DNA of 64,000 nucleotides from DASUBV01 sp963725175 (GTDB lineage Bacteria > Actinomycetota > Actinomycetes > Streptosporangiales > Streptosporangiaceae): assembly GCA_963725175.1 (NCBI GenBank), contig CAVRXH010000006.1:3906001-3970000 (forward strand), in the 5' to 3' direction. Positions 37,324 through 45,572 of this stretch are shown here, in pieces (position 1 is the stretch's first letter; each line of letters opens with the position of its first letter). The position numbers and the translations under genes are program-made. The notes under the pieces are model-generated. The model saw only the letters and a program-made list of their open reading frames with translations, ran no database searches and was not told where the DNA came from.

Positions 37324-37479
37324 CTAGGAGTGCAGGCCAGCGGCCAGGGCGGACAGGGAACGGGCGGCGTGCTCGACGGCGGACAGGGCGGCGCGGATCA
37401 GCGCGGCGGCCCCGGACGGGTCCTTGATCAGCCACACGGCGAGCACGGCGATCAGCAGCCAGCGGACGATGCGCTTCAT
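37324..37479 (-). CDS. small membrane protein of the transfer region (51 aa)
   Basis: ATG at 37479, reading KRIVRWLLIAVLAVWLIKDP then a helical Ala-rich tail with ALSAVEHAARSLSALAAG, stop TAG at 37324-37326. RBS-like GGAGACC precedes the ATG. Very short proteins with one helix and KDP like this commonly lie next to tra in actinomycete elements. It stands 12 bases from the tra start. Confidence 0.6.
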   Translation of the reverse strand: MKRIVRWLLIAVLAVWLIKDPSGAAALIRAALSAVEHAARSLSALAAGLHS

Positions 37480-37496
37480 CAGGTGGTCTCCTTCGG

Positions 37497-38482
37497 TCAG
37501 GCCGCGCTGGCGGCGGCGGGCTCGGGTGCGGGGCGGGCGGCCAGGTGACGGCGGACGGTGCGGCCGGTCACGCCCAGCCGCGCGCCGATCTCGTCAGGGC
37601 TCCAGTCGGGGTGGCGGTCGCGCATCCGGTACACCGCCGCCGCCGTGCCCTTAGCCGCGGGGGAACGCCGGGGACGCGGCGCGGCGGCGGGTGCCGCGCC
37701 CAGCGCCGCCGGGCCAGCAGGCGCGGCCGGGACGGCGGCCCGGCGGGGGCGGTGCTGGCGGGGGCCAGCTCGCCGAGCCGGTACAGGGCACGCTCGCGGC
37801 GCGGCGCGCGCCGCCGCCACAGCCGCCCGTAGGCGTCCTGCATCGCGGTGCGGGCCAGCACCCGGTCACGCTCGCGCTGGAGTGCCAGCGGGTAGGAGCG
37901 GACCTCCCACAGGACCATGCGGCGCCAGAGCCCGGCCGTGGACACCGGGGCCAGCAGCCACCGGGACCGGCGGATGCGGTCCATGGCGGTCCCGGCCGCG
38001 AGCCCGGCGCGGACCCGGATGACGTGCGCCCCGGCCTCGACGGCGAGCACCCACATGCCCGGCAGTGCGGCGTGGGCGACGCGGCCGAACCAGGTGTGCT
38101 CGGGCGCGACGTTCAGCCAGATCGTCGCGACGGTCAGCGCCCACGGGATCAGCCGGACCCAGCGCGGGCGCATGTCCAGCCTGCTCAGCGTCAAGTCGAG
38201 CGCGGCGAACACCGCGATGCCCAGGTCAATGCCGATCGGGACGGTCGGCGCGAGCCGCCCGAACGAGGGCCACGCGGCGCGGGTTACCGCCGCGAACGAG
38301 TTGATGAAGCCGATCAGGGCGAGCCCGGCGACCGCCACGGCGGTGCCGAGCACGGCGGCGGTCTCGTGGTCGGTCAGCGGCCGGGCCCGCCGGTCGGCGG
38401 CCGGAGCCTGGTCAGCGTGCATGGTGTCCTCCGATCCGGCCCCGGCGGGGGTCCCGGTCGTGATGGTCAGGCCGGGGGTCAT
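37497..38482 (-). CDS. DUF2637 (SpdB2-like) membrane protein with C-terminal HTH, frameshifted
   Basis: N-terminal part (to about 37740) is a membrane protein of the DUF2637/Spd group linked to intermycelial spread: ETAAVLGTAVAVAGLALIGF, VPIGIDLGIAVFAALDLTLS, LIPWALTVATIWLNVAPEH. The natural C-terminus is in another frame from about 37740: RDRHPDWSPDEIGARLGVTG, then RTVRRHLAARPAPEP, a helix-turn-helix ending at 37497. One frame change in the proline-rich linker (about 37690-37760) joins them; unrepaired, the frame instead stops at 37568. ATGA overlap with the next upstream gene at 38479-38482. Confidence 0.78.
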
Positions 38483-38955
38483 GCCGCCGCCTCGGGTGCG
38501 GTCTCGGCGGCGTGCCGGGCGGGTGCTGTGCTGTCGCTGGCGGCGGCCGGGTACAGGTGGCTGAGGTCTTCGCGGGCGCGATCGAGGGCGGCGGACAGGG
38601 CGGCGGCGTGCCGGGTGGCGGCGTCCAGGTAGGAGCGGGCGCGGGCGGTGACCCCGGCCGGGTCGCGGTGCTGGTCGTCAGCCAGGTGCCCGGCGGTCGT
38701 CTCGCGGGCCAGGTGCGCGGCGAGCTGGGTGGTGACGTCGGCCAGGACGAGCGCGGCGGCGTCCAGCGAGCCGGTCACCTCATAGGCCGTGTCCGGGCCG
38801 GGCAGCCCGTCGGCGGCGTGCGGGCCGACCGCGTAGGCCAGGTACCGCGCGGCCGTGACGGCCAGCTCGGCGGCGGCGGCGGTGTCCTCGCCGGAGTGCG
38901 GGCCGTGCATCCGGGCGGCCAGCGCGGCGGTCATCTGGGCAGGGGTCACGGGCAC
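38479..38955 (-). CDS. hypothetical protein of the transfer region
   Basis: 158 residues, Ala-rich and helical: MTAALAARMHGPHSGEDTAA, YLAYAVGPHAADGLPGP, LARETTAGHLADDQHRDPAG. No catalytic motif or transmembrane helix. It lies between Spd-like membrane proteins, and overlaps both neighbours (10 bases with 38946, 4 with 38482), so it belongs to the same operon. Confidence 0.6.
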   Translation of the reverse strand: MPVTPAQMTAALAARMHGPHSGEDTAAAAELAVTAARYLAYAVGPHAADGLPGPDTAYEVTGSLDAAALVLADVTTQLAAHLARETTAGHLADDQHRDPAGVTARARSYLDAATRHAAALSAALDRAREDLSHLYPAAASDSTAPARHAAETAPEAAA

Positions 38956-39176
38956 GGGGCGGTCTCCTTCAGCGCGGCAGGGCCGGGGTCGGTGGTCAGG
39001 GCGGTGTCGCGGGCGCGGCGGGCGGCCAGGCCGTAGCAGGCCAGCGCCGTGGCGCAGATCACGAGCACCACGACGGCCAGCAGGGCGGGCAGGGGGACGG
39101 TCCAGCCGGGGAGCAGGCTCACGCGGGTCCGGGCGATGACGGCCAGGGCGGCGGCCAGGATGACCAGGCGGGTCAT
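38946..39176 (-). CDS. small membrane protein, Spd-like
   Basis: 76 residues with two hydrophobic segments: LVILAAALAVIART and VPLPALLAVVVLVICATALA. Ends in a polar tail. Small two-helix proteins in this position of AICEs are usually called Spd (spread) proteins. Overlaps neighbours on both sides by 4-10 bases. Confidence 0.6.
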   Translation of the reverse strand: MTRLVILAAALAVIARTRVSLLPGWTVPLPALLAVVVLVICATALACYGLAARRARDTALTTDPGPAALKETAPCP

Positions 39177-39391
39177 GGCCGGGCCTGCCAGGGGGTGACC
39201 GCCAGGGTCAGGTAGACCCGGACGCCGGGGTCGCGGCGGCTGGGCCGGGGGCCGGTGCGCTCGGTCACGGTCACGCCGGGCAGCGCGCCGAGCCGGGCCG
39301 ACACCAGTAAGGCGCTGATCGCGGCGGGCGAGCCCGACAGGCGGACCCGCACCATCTCGGCTGCGGCGGGCGCGGGGGCCGGGCTGGTCAC
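39173..39391 (-). CDS. small hypothetical protein of the element
   Basis: 72 residues. After an Ala/Pro start it reads MVRVRLSGSPAAISALLVSA and ends VRVYLTLAVTPWQARP, compatible with a small alpha/beta fold. Its beginning resembles the N-terminal part of the AAA+ protein (EVSGSPDAIRKLRAAL), suggesting a shared fold. ATGA overlaps with both neighbours. Confidence 0.55.
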   Translation of the reverse strand: MTSPAPAPAAAEMVRVRLSGSPAAISALLVSARLGALPGVTVTERTGPRPSRRDPGVRVYLTLAVTPWQARP

Positions 39392-39648
39392 GACGCCGCC
39401 CGCGAGGCGGGGTCAGCCGCGGGGGCCAGGGTCAGCCGCCGGGCGTCCAGCGCCCGCCGCTCGGCTCGGCGGGTCCGCCGCCAGTCCAGCGGCGACGGGC
39501 CGCCCGGCCCGGACAGCGCCGCCGCGATCTCGGCGTCCACCACGGCAAGCTCAGCCTCGATCAGCGGCCACTCGGCGTCGATCGCGGCCAGGTCCGCCGC
39601 AGTCGGCCCGGCGGGCAGCTCGACCGGGGCGGGGTCGGGGGACATCAT
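39388..39648 (-). CDS. DUF6284-like protein
   Basis: 86 residues from ATG 39648. Helical: PTAADLAAIDAEWPLIEAEL, AVVDAEIAAALSGPGGP, then LDWRRTRRAERRALDARRL. This acid-then-basic pair of helices is that of DUF6284 proteins found near tra genes of actinomycete elements. Function unknown. Confidence 0.6.
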   Translation of the reverse strand: MMSPDPAPVELPAGPTAADLAAIDAEWPLIEAELAVVDAEIAAALSGPGGPSPLDWRRTRRAERRALDARRLTLAPAADPASRAAS

Positions 39649-39717
39649 GGGAAGTGCCTCACTCTCTGGGGTGCTCGGTCCCTGGCCGGGTGGCAGCCCG
39701 GCCAGGGACATCAAGGG

Positions 39718-39855
39718 TCAGGACCGGCCGCAGGCCGGGCAGGGGTTACACGGGTCGCCCGTGCCGAAGTCGCCGCAAGTCCGGCACACGCCGGGCTCAC
39801 GCCCGAGCGGGCGGCAGCGGCGTAAGGCGGGCGGGGCGGCGGTGGTGCATCGCAT
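39718..39855 (-). CDS. small zinc-finger protein (45 aa)
   Basis: ATG at 39855 after an AGAGGA site. The product ends CRTCGDFGTGDPCNPCPACG, with five Cys in CxxC spacing, and so probably binds zinc. Lies in line with the other minus-strand small genes. Confidence 0.5.
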   Translation of the reverse strand: MRCTTAAPPALRRCRPLGREPGVCRTCGDFGTGDPCNPCPACGRS

Positions 39856-39928
39856 GACGGTCAGTTCCTCTCTGGGGTGGTTCCGGGCGGCGGCGCGGGG
39901 TGGCAGCCCCGGCCACTGGCTGTGGCGG

Positions 39929-40090
39929 CTAGCTCCAGCGGGACTTGCGCCTCTGAACCTCACTCGCCTTGCGCCGCGCGACGGCCTTCGCGCTGAACCA
40001 CGGGGTCCTAGCCCCCCGCAGCGCCAGGCTCCGCGCCTGCGCATTGCCGATCGTGCTCGGCACCTTCACGGTGCTGGTGTGCCAGCTCAT
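39929..40090 (-). CDS. small basic protein (53 aa)
   Basis: ATG at 40090 after AAGGAGAGGCGGCGG, a strong ribosome site. Very basic: WFSAKAVARRKASEVQRRKS. It is the first gene of the minus-strand operon and directly faces the GntR gene across the operator region, so its promoter is probably under GntR control. Function unknown. Confidence 0.5.
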   Translation of the reverse strand: MSWHTSTVKVPSTIGNAQARSLALRGARTPWFSAKAVARRKASEVQRRKSRWS

Positions 40091-40143
40091 ACCGCCGCCT
40101 CTCCTTCCGTTGCCCGGTTGATGATCTATGTAGGTCAACCGGT

Positions 40144-40212
40144 CTGCATGTCTGCCTACAGACTTGCATGAGCCGTGAAGGGCTGTCAACAGGTCTGTAG
40201 GCAGACATGCAG
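40144..40212. promoter_or_regulatory. GntR operator: perfect 20-bp inverted repeat
   Basis: Arms at 40144-40163 and 40193-40212 are exact reverse complements, with a 29-bp spacer, in the gap between the divergent 39929-40090 and gntR genes. Both arms include GTCTGCCTACAGAC-type half symmetry. A repressor bound here could shut both the transfer/replication operon and its own gene. Confidence 0.72.
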
Positions 40213-40232
40213 AGCTGGGTAGGCTGGTCCGC

Positions 40233-41006
40233 ATGACTACTGGACCAACCGACGCCCGCACCATTCAGGTGCGCATTGCCGACGACATCCGCGCGAAGAT
40301 CGAGACGGGCGGGTATCCGCCCGGCCGCCAGTTGCCGACCTATGACGAACTGGCCTCGGACTACGGGTGCAGCCTGGCGGTCGTACGCAAGGCTGTTGAC
40401 CTGCTAAGACAGCAAGGGCTCGTCGTTACCCAGCAAGGTAAGGGGTCATACGTTCGGGAACGCCCCGTAGCCCGGCGTCATGGCATGAGCCGGTATTCGC
40501 GTAGCCGCTGGAAGGCTGGCCAGGCGGTCCTGATCGCCGAGGCTGCGAAGCAGGGGCATCAGGCCAACCAAGTTGTGCGCTTCCTGGGAGAAGTGCCCGC
40601 GCCCGACGAAGTAGCTCAGCGGCTAAGTATTCCGCCGGGTAGCCCTGTCTTCGTCCGCCGCCGAACAACTCTCATCAATGACCGGCCAAACCAGCTAGCC
40701 GACAGCTACTATCCACTTTCGATCACGGCGCGCGTGCCGAAGATCACAGAGGCAGAAACAGGCCCCGGCGGAGGATTCGCACGTATCGAAGAAGCGGGAA
40801 TAACGCTCGGAAGGATTCGAGAAGAACTGAGCGTACGCATGCCCTCCGGGCCGGAAACAGTGGAGCTGAAACTCCCGAGCGGTACGCCCGTGGTTGAACT
40901 CACCCGAACTACTCAGGATGAGAACGGCGAGCCGGTTGAGGTCATGCTGGCAACGATCGCGGGCGACATGATTACCTTCGACTACGATTTTCCGATCCCG
41001 GACTAG
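40233..41006 (+). CDS. GntR family transcriptional regulator (KorSA-like)
   Basis: 257 residues. GntR winged helix at about 10-75 (YPPGRQLPTYDELASDYGCS, LAVVRKAVDLLRQQGLVVTQ) followed by a UTRA effector domain (about 95-250: VRFLGEVPAPDEVAQRLSIP, LADSYYPLSITARVPKIT). HutC-type GntR proteins such as KorSA of pSAM2 keep the mobile element silent by repressing excision and transfer genes. The inverted repeat just upstream is its likely operator. Confidence 0.88.
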   Translation: MTTGPTDARTIQVRIADDIRAKIETGGYPPGRQLPTYDELASDYGCSLAVVRKAVDLLRQQGLVVTQQGKGSYVRERPVARRHGMSRYSRSRWKAGQAVLIAEAAKQGHQANQVVRFLGEVPAPDEVAQRLSIPPGSPVFVRRRTTLINDRPNQLADSYYPLSITARVPKITEAETGPGGGFARIEEAGITLGRIREELSVRMPSGPETVELKLPSGTPVVELTRTTQDENGEPVEVMLATIAGDMITFDYDFPIPD

Positions 41007-41011
41007 CCGTG

Positions 41012-41758
41012 ATGCAGATAACCCAGGCATCCGAGGCAGCGCCCGGCCTCGTGAACGAGGACTATGCGGTATGCGGCTCAGGTTGGGCTGTCATTCTCGA
41101 CGGCGCTACCGCTCCGCCTAATGTAGCTAGCGGCTGCATCCACGATGTGCCGTGGCTCGTGCACCACCTGGCGGCGGCACTGGCGCGCCGCATGATCGCC
41201 GAAGGCAAGTCGGCCCTTGACGAACTTCTAGCGTCGTCAATCGATGAGGTATGCGCGGCTCACGCCGGGACCTGTGACCTCGCAAATCCAGATAGCCCGT
41301 CAAGCACGGTATCCATTGCGCGGATATCGGGCTCAGAGTTTCAATACCTTACCCTTGGCGATTCTCCTATTATTCTGTGGAATGCGGAGCAGGGTGCCCG
41401 CGTATTTATGGACAACCGAACGGCACACCTCCCGGGTGGTCGGCCGTATACCGTCGAACTCGTTAGATCATGCAGAAATCAGCCGGGTGGATTCTGGATT
41501 GCCAGCACGAAACCCGAAGCCGCATATCAAGCACTGACGGGAACAGCCGGGTTCGGCGAGGAAGACGAGGCGGGACTGTTCACGGATGGGACATCTAGGC
41601 TAGTTGATTTCTACGGATATAGCTGGGACGCTTTCTTTGATACTCTGCGCAGACTAGGGCCGCTTGGTCTTATTCAAACCGTCCGCGCATCCGAGCGCGC
41701 GCAGAGACTGCTGCACGGCAAAATGCACGATGACGCTACGGCGGTCCACATCGCCTAG
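41012..41758 (+). CDS. PP2C-like serine/threonine phosphatase domain protein
   Basis: 248 residues, 5 bases after gntR. PP2C hallmarks are weak but ordered: LVNEDYAVCGSGWAVILDGA (about 14-33, with the metal Asp in LDGAT), SSTVSIARISGSEFQYLTLG, DSPIILW, and the final GKMHDDATAVHIA where DDA fits the last metal Asp. GTG at 41009 just before the ATG is also possible. Base composition is less GC-rich than the left side of the element. As cargo, it could act in signalling or defence; no kinase partner is seen. Confidence 0.72.
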   Translation: MQITQASEAAPGLVNEDYAVCGSGWAVILDGATAPPNVASGCIHDVPWLVHHLAAALARRMIAEGKSALDELLASSIDEVCAAHAGTCDLANPDSPSSTVSIARISGSEFQYLTLGDSPIILWNAEQGARVFMDNRTAHLPGGRPYTVELVRSCRNQPGGFWIASTKPEAAYQALTGTAGFGEEDEAGLFTDGTSRLVDFYGYSWDAFFDTLRRLGPLGLIQTVRASERAQRLLHGKMHDDATAVHIA

Positions 41759-41819
41759 TTCCCCGGATGCGCAGAATACAGTTACCGAAGTGGATGCAAT
41801 CAGCGCCGGATGTAACGGG

Positions 41820-43118
41820 TCAGTCAGGATTACCCAAAACATAGCCGGGGGGCCTTCGGTCATATAGTGGTTTAATTCGGCTAGGACGATCTCTATGAAT
41901 TTCATCAGCATCCGCAGCCAGCGCGCGACGCGAGTCAGCTAGTTCTATTAGGCGGCGCTCCATTAGGTCGCATTCCTGACGCGCAGCTAGAGCCTCGTGC
42001 CTCAATTGATCGCTGTAGCTGCGAAGCTCATTAGAAATTAGCTCATCCTTTGGGTAAGTCCTTAGGCTGTGCATGATCGACGCAAGCTCGTCCTCCATAT
42101 TCATAAGACGGCCGTTCCTTCGCTGAAGGTCTGACCTGAGCTGAGCCTCCTCACGCCGGATTTCTCTGGCAGCTTCGCGGCGTAGTTCAAGATTCAAGCG
42201 CCGATGCTCTTGGTGGGCATCGATACTTGCCGACTGGCGTATCGTCTCACCGCTAACCTCGGCATTGAGATATTCGCGGGAATGATGCAAGAAGGAAGAG
42301 AGGCTCAATATGATTAGACCTGCGCCGGAACCATCGCGCAATTCCTTTGCCAATTCGGGACGAGCACAGAGAACCTGATTCTTAATTATCAAGTTCCAAT
42401 CGTCCTTTGAATCGGACGTTACGAATACCACAAACGCGGGCTTTTGCTGAGCGGCCTCATTCATCACCTGCTTCCACACAAAGTAGTCGCCGAAAGGCTC
42501 GTCCTTATCGGAGTCGCAGTAACCTGGCGGAATTCGCTTTTCGATTCGATGGTTCGCTTCCTTTAGTGCCGCCGCGTGGTCCTCGTCATCGAAAGGCTCG
42601 CCCACTTTGCCGCTGTATAGCACCTCAAACCGATCAAGAATATCGTCGGCATCTCGGATGCCATTAATGCCGTGCTCTTCTCTGAGTTTCTCGACGGCTG
42701 AAAGGGCTTTACCGGTCGAGTTGCGGACAAGTCGCAACAACGTCTCTTTATCGTTGGATGCGATCGCTGCGCGATTCGCGAGCTGGTTAATTCTCGGCTC
42801 GGCGTCCTTGTCGAGCTTGCCTTGCACTGACTTGAGCAAGGCGATCACCTCAGAATATGCCTCGCCATAGTCGTTCATGACGCTAACTCGGTTCTTATGG
42901 AATTCTTCCGCAACTCTACTGGGAATCCAAGTGCGGTAGGCCACAGCCTCAAGCACGGACAATAGCTCATTGCGAGCGGCTGGCGCAAAGCGATAGGCAT
43001 TCAGCAAGACGTTGGTGTCGAGCACTATCATGCCCTTAACCATCGCATCCTTAACTTGGGTGTCGATAGGTGGCAGATAGTGGGCAAAGCCGTCAGAGAA
43101 TCCGCGCTTACTACTCAT
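41820..43118 (-). CDS. PIN-like domain protein (PIN_8 type)
   Basis: 432 residues, noticeably lower GC. PIN-like nuclease core: MIVLDTNVLLNAYRFAPAAR (about 30-49, catalytic Asp), WIPSRVAEEFHKNRVS (Glu), DADDILDRFEVLY, and AFVVFVTSDSKDDWNLII (about 228-245, closing acids). The C-terminal 140 residues are highly charged and helical (LNLELRREAAREIRREEAQL), a likely coiled coil. Matches the PIN_8 group, predicted RNases often found with restriction or abortive-infection genes. Last gene before attR, so cargo of the island. Confidence 0.75.
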   Translation of the reverse strand: MSSKRGFSDGFAHYLPPIDTQVKDAMVKGMIVLDTNVLLNAYRFAPAARNELLSVLEAVAYRTWIPSRVAEEFHKNRVSVMNDYGEAYSEVIALLKSVQGKLDKDAEPRINQLANRAAIASNDKETLLRLVRNSTGKALSAVEKLREEHGINGIRDADDILDRFEVLYSGKVGEPFDDEDHAAALKEANHRIEKRIPPGYCDSDKDEPFGDYFVWKQVMNEAAQQKPAFVVFVTSDSKDDWNLIIKNQVLCARPELAKELRDGSGAGLIILSLSSFLHHSREYLNAEVSGETIRQSASIDAHQEHRRLNLELRREAAREIRREEAQLRSDLQRRNGRLMNMEDELASIMHSLRTYPKDELISNELRSYSDQLRHEALAARQECDLMERRLIELADSRRALAADADEIHRDRPSRIKPLYDRRPPGYVLGNPD

Positions 43119-43417
43119 AATTTCGCTCCATATTGACTCCTTTCGGCTAACGACATCGTAGCCCCATTTGGGATGTGCGCTTGGTCAACTCTCGCCTGAA
43201 CGTGCGCGCCGCGTGCTCCTATCCAGCCCTTCTGGCCCGTTATGCCGCGAAAGCCACCGTGGCATACAGTGTCGGCCGGTCAACGCGCCTGAAGCTGGCC
43301 GAGTGAGACCCGGTCCGTTCCCTGCATGTTCCCGGCCTAGCAGCCGCACTGTGCCGAATGCGTGCGCACAACGGCCTTGCGACGGACGTTCGTGCTGGTC
43401 AGCGGCGTACGGTGCAG
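43119..43417. other. right-end intergenic region of the element
   Basis: 299 bases between the PIN-like gene start and attR. Holds the promoter of the PIN-like gene and a second copy of the arm-type repeat (43350-43368). No gene seen. Confidence 0.6.
43350..43368 (+). repeat. putative integrase arm-type site, right end
   Basis: TGTGCCGAATGCGTGCGCA, 17 of 19 identical to the left-end copy at 27986-28004 and in the same orientation. Confidence 0.4.
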
Positions 43418-43475
43418 GGTCTGTAAAACCGTCGGCTCAGCCTACGTTGGTTCGAACCCAACACCTGCCACCACC
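43418..43475. repeat. attR: second copy of the tRNA-Tyr 3' half
   Basis: Identical to 27834-27891 over 58 bp; it lacks the 5' half of the tRNA so is not a functional gene. Marks the right end of island 1 and the left end of island 2. Confidence 0.93.
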
Positions 43476-43486
43476 AGCACAGATGG

Positions 43487-43515
43487 CCCCTGACCTGCTC
43501 GTATGCGGTCAGGGG
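43487..43515. terminator. hairpin after attR
   Basis: 9-bp arms CCCCTGACC / GGTCAGGGG with loop TGCTCGTATGC. Related in sequence and position to the hairpin at 27901, although outside the repeat. Confidence 0.55.
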
Positions 43516-43680
43516 TTGATCATTTCCGGGTCCGGTGGCGTCCGGCCGGAGGCGGTGGTTTGCGGGTGGCTGCGGAGAATACGCGGAGAAGTTCCGGCGG
43601 AGTGAGTGGCCACGGCGGGCGAGCCATCGGCACAAGCCACGGCCTGCTGTCGATGGCGATGCGGCTGGGAAGGGTCTCGA

Positions 43681-44102
43681 ATGTCATCGAGCTGGCTTGA
43701 AAGCCCGGCTGTCGCGCTGGTGTCCCTGGCAGCGTCGGTCGCGTCCCTCGGTCAGCTCGCCGTTACTGGTGTCCGCAGTGTCATCCGGATTGTGCGGGAC
43801 ACCGGCGACAAACGCACCCGATGGACTGCGATCGGGCTCCTGGCCGTTTCTGTCGTCTCTGTACCTCTTACGTGGGGCATCATCGTCGGCGAGGCGAGGA
43901 GCTCGGGGAGCCTGGCCTGCTCTCCGACGTGTATCCCGTCGTGGTCACTGGCGCTGCTGTTGCTGGTGCCCTGGTGCTGCTCGAAGCGGCACGGACTCGC
44001 CGTCGGGCACCGCGGGGCGCTTGGCTCTGGGCGGTTGGTGGTCTGGCGATGACAGCGTTGCTGGTAGGTGCGCGTATCGCGTCCGGGTCGTTGACTGTCT
44101 AG
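43681..44102 (+). pseudogene. small membrane protein, frameshifted
   Basis: ATG at 43681 gives LAASVASLGQLAVTGVRSVI and then the helix WTAIGLLAVSVVSVPLTWGI. Near 43900 the sensible frame changes (loss of one base or gain of two) and continues VYPVVVTGAAVAGALVLLEA and AWLWAVGGLAMTALLVGARI to a stop at 44102. Together about 140 residues with four helices. No family recognised. Confidence 0.55.
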
Positions 44103-44176
44103 TTCCGTACTCCGGGGTTCTGGCCGAACTAGCCGGATATCACCGGTCGCGAGCAGCGCTGAAGTGGCCCGTCGTC

Positions 44177-45118
44177 TCAGGATGCTTTGAATACTTCGTC
44201 GAGGTGCCATTCGAGGAAGTCGCGGTGTGGCCGGTCGGCGCGGCGGGCGGGGAGGGTGATGATGTTTCCGGCCTGGGCGTAGAACTGGGTGCCGTTGCCG
44301 AAGTCCTCGCGGAGCCGGGGGCTGACCATGAGGCGGTAGCGGGGGTCGATGGCGAGGTAGCCCTGGTCGAACATGGTGTGGATGTCGGATCGGAGCAGGA
44401 GGCCGTTGTCGAGGCGGTGCTCGCCTCCCTGGGTGACGGGCCGGACGTGCGCGGCCTGGAGGACGGGCGGGATGTGGGTGCCGGTGATCGCGCACTGCCG
44501 GTGGTAGGCGTCGGCGACGATGGCCTTGAAGGCCTGCTGGCCGAGCCGGTAGGGCGCGAGCCGGGGGTCGCCGAACGGCGGCCCGGGCCGGTGCCAGGGC
44601 GCGGCGAGGTCCAGGTCGGGGGGCGTGCCGAGGAGCAGCTGGAGGAGCCCGGCGAAGTAGGACGCGGCGGAGGGCTCGGCGAGGTCGTAGCGCTTGCCCT
44701 GCATGACGCTCGGTGCGAGGCCGGGTGGCGCGGGGACGCCGGGGAAGAACCGGGGGTCGCGGATCAGGATGCAGCCGATCAGCGGGTCCGGGTCGGCGCT
44801 GGCGGGCCGGCCGCGGCTCATCTTCGCCCGGTAGCGGCTGATCGGGGCCTGCAGCCCGGCCAGGCTGGCGGCCCCGTTGCCGGGGCCGAGCAGGTTCCAG
44901 GCCTCTGAGACCCGCAGCTGCACGAACCCGGTGAAGAACCCGCCGCCGACGATCTTGTTATCCGGGTAGTGCGACTTGAAGAAGAACGGCTCGCCAGGCG
45001 CCAGCGCGCGGAACGCCTGCCCGCCGCCCGGCCGCCAGAAATTGACCTCATCCAGCTCCGGCCGGGCGGCCAGGAACTGATACCACCCCCGGTCGGTCAC
45101 CCCCACATAGGCCCGCAC
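44177..45118 (-). CDS. HNH endonuclease with N-terminal sensor-like domain
   Basis: 313 residues from a GTG at 45118; the frame is open to 45295. C-terminal HNH (HNH_2 type): QCAITGTHIPPVLQAAHVRP, HRLDNGLLLRSDIHTMFDQG, with His-Asn-His in line. The N-terminal 150 residues (YVGVTDRGWYQFLAARPELD, FFKSHYPDNKIVGGGFFTGF, AWNLLGPGNGAASLAGL) resemble PUA/EVE-type modified-base sensing domains found in modification-dependent nucleases. Could be a defence gene left on island 2. The sensor assignment is inference. Confidence 0.75.
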   Translation of the reverse strand: MRAYVGVTDRGWYQFLAARPELDEVNFWRPGGGQAFRALAPGEPFFFKSHYPDNKIVGGGFFTGFVQLRVSEAWNLLGPGNGAASLAGLQAPISRYRAKMSRGRPASADPDPLIGCILIRDPRFFPGVPAPPGLAPSVMQGKRYDLAEPSAASYFAGLLQLLLGTPPDLDLAAPWHRPGPPFGDPRLAPYRLGQQAFKAIVADAYHRQCAITGTHIPPVLQAAHVRPVTQGGEHRLDNGLLLRSDIHTMFDQGYLAIDPRYRLMVSPRLREDFGNGTQFYAQAGNIITLPARRADRPHRDFLEWHLDEVFKAS

Positions 45119-45572
45119 GCCGCCATTGTCCCCCGACCCGCCGCCACCAGCGGCCCTATCGGAGAACGCCCGAACAACCACGCCCCTGCCCGGCTCACCA
45201 GCATGACGGGCTGCCGCGACCGCGTCGTCCCCGGTATTCGAACCGCACCATGCAGCATCGCGGTCGCCCCAGTAGCTCACCCTGCTTCCGCGCAACTAGT
45301 CGGCTTCCGGTCGCGGCAGCGGCCCCCTGCTGGCCCAACATCACCGGCGAGCTGGCCAACTTCCGCTGCTACGCGTCTGCGCGAGCGGCACTGGCCGCCC
45401 AGTCTGTAGCGCTGGCAGGCGCTGGACTGCCAGCACGCAGCAGCCGGCACCATGTCCGCTGATCAGTCTGACGGCGCAACCAGCATCGAGCCCGAATCAG
45501 CCACTAACAAACGCGCATGAACATGAAGATCATGAAGTCAGGCGGCCGCACTAGGTGGCAGTATCGGCGGAC
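45119..45572. other. intergenic, no gene seen
   Basis: 454 bases between two divergent genes. Open frames here are extensions of the HNH gene or antisense. No repeat or RNA gene noticed; it must hold both promoters. Confidence 0.5.

Larger units (their letters stand above)
27892..43475. mobile_element. 15.6-kb actinomycete integrative and conjugative element (AICE) in tRNA-Tyr
   Basis: Bounded by the 58-bp repeat. Carries int and xis at one end, an iteron region, prim-pol and AAA+ replication genes, an FtsK-like tra gene, Spd-like proteins and a GntR repressor: the full set expected of an AICE such as pSAM2. Cargo near attR is PP2C-like and PIN-like. With the tra gene in pieces, the element as read may replicate and excise but not transfer by itself. 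Confidence 0.9.

Noticed and set aside
43535..44908. 457-codon plus-strand frame through the HNH gene
   Set aside because: The second half is antisense to the clearly coding HNH gene, and the first half is in a different frame from the membrane protein seen at 43681-44102.
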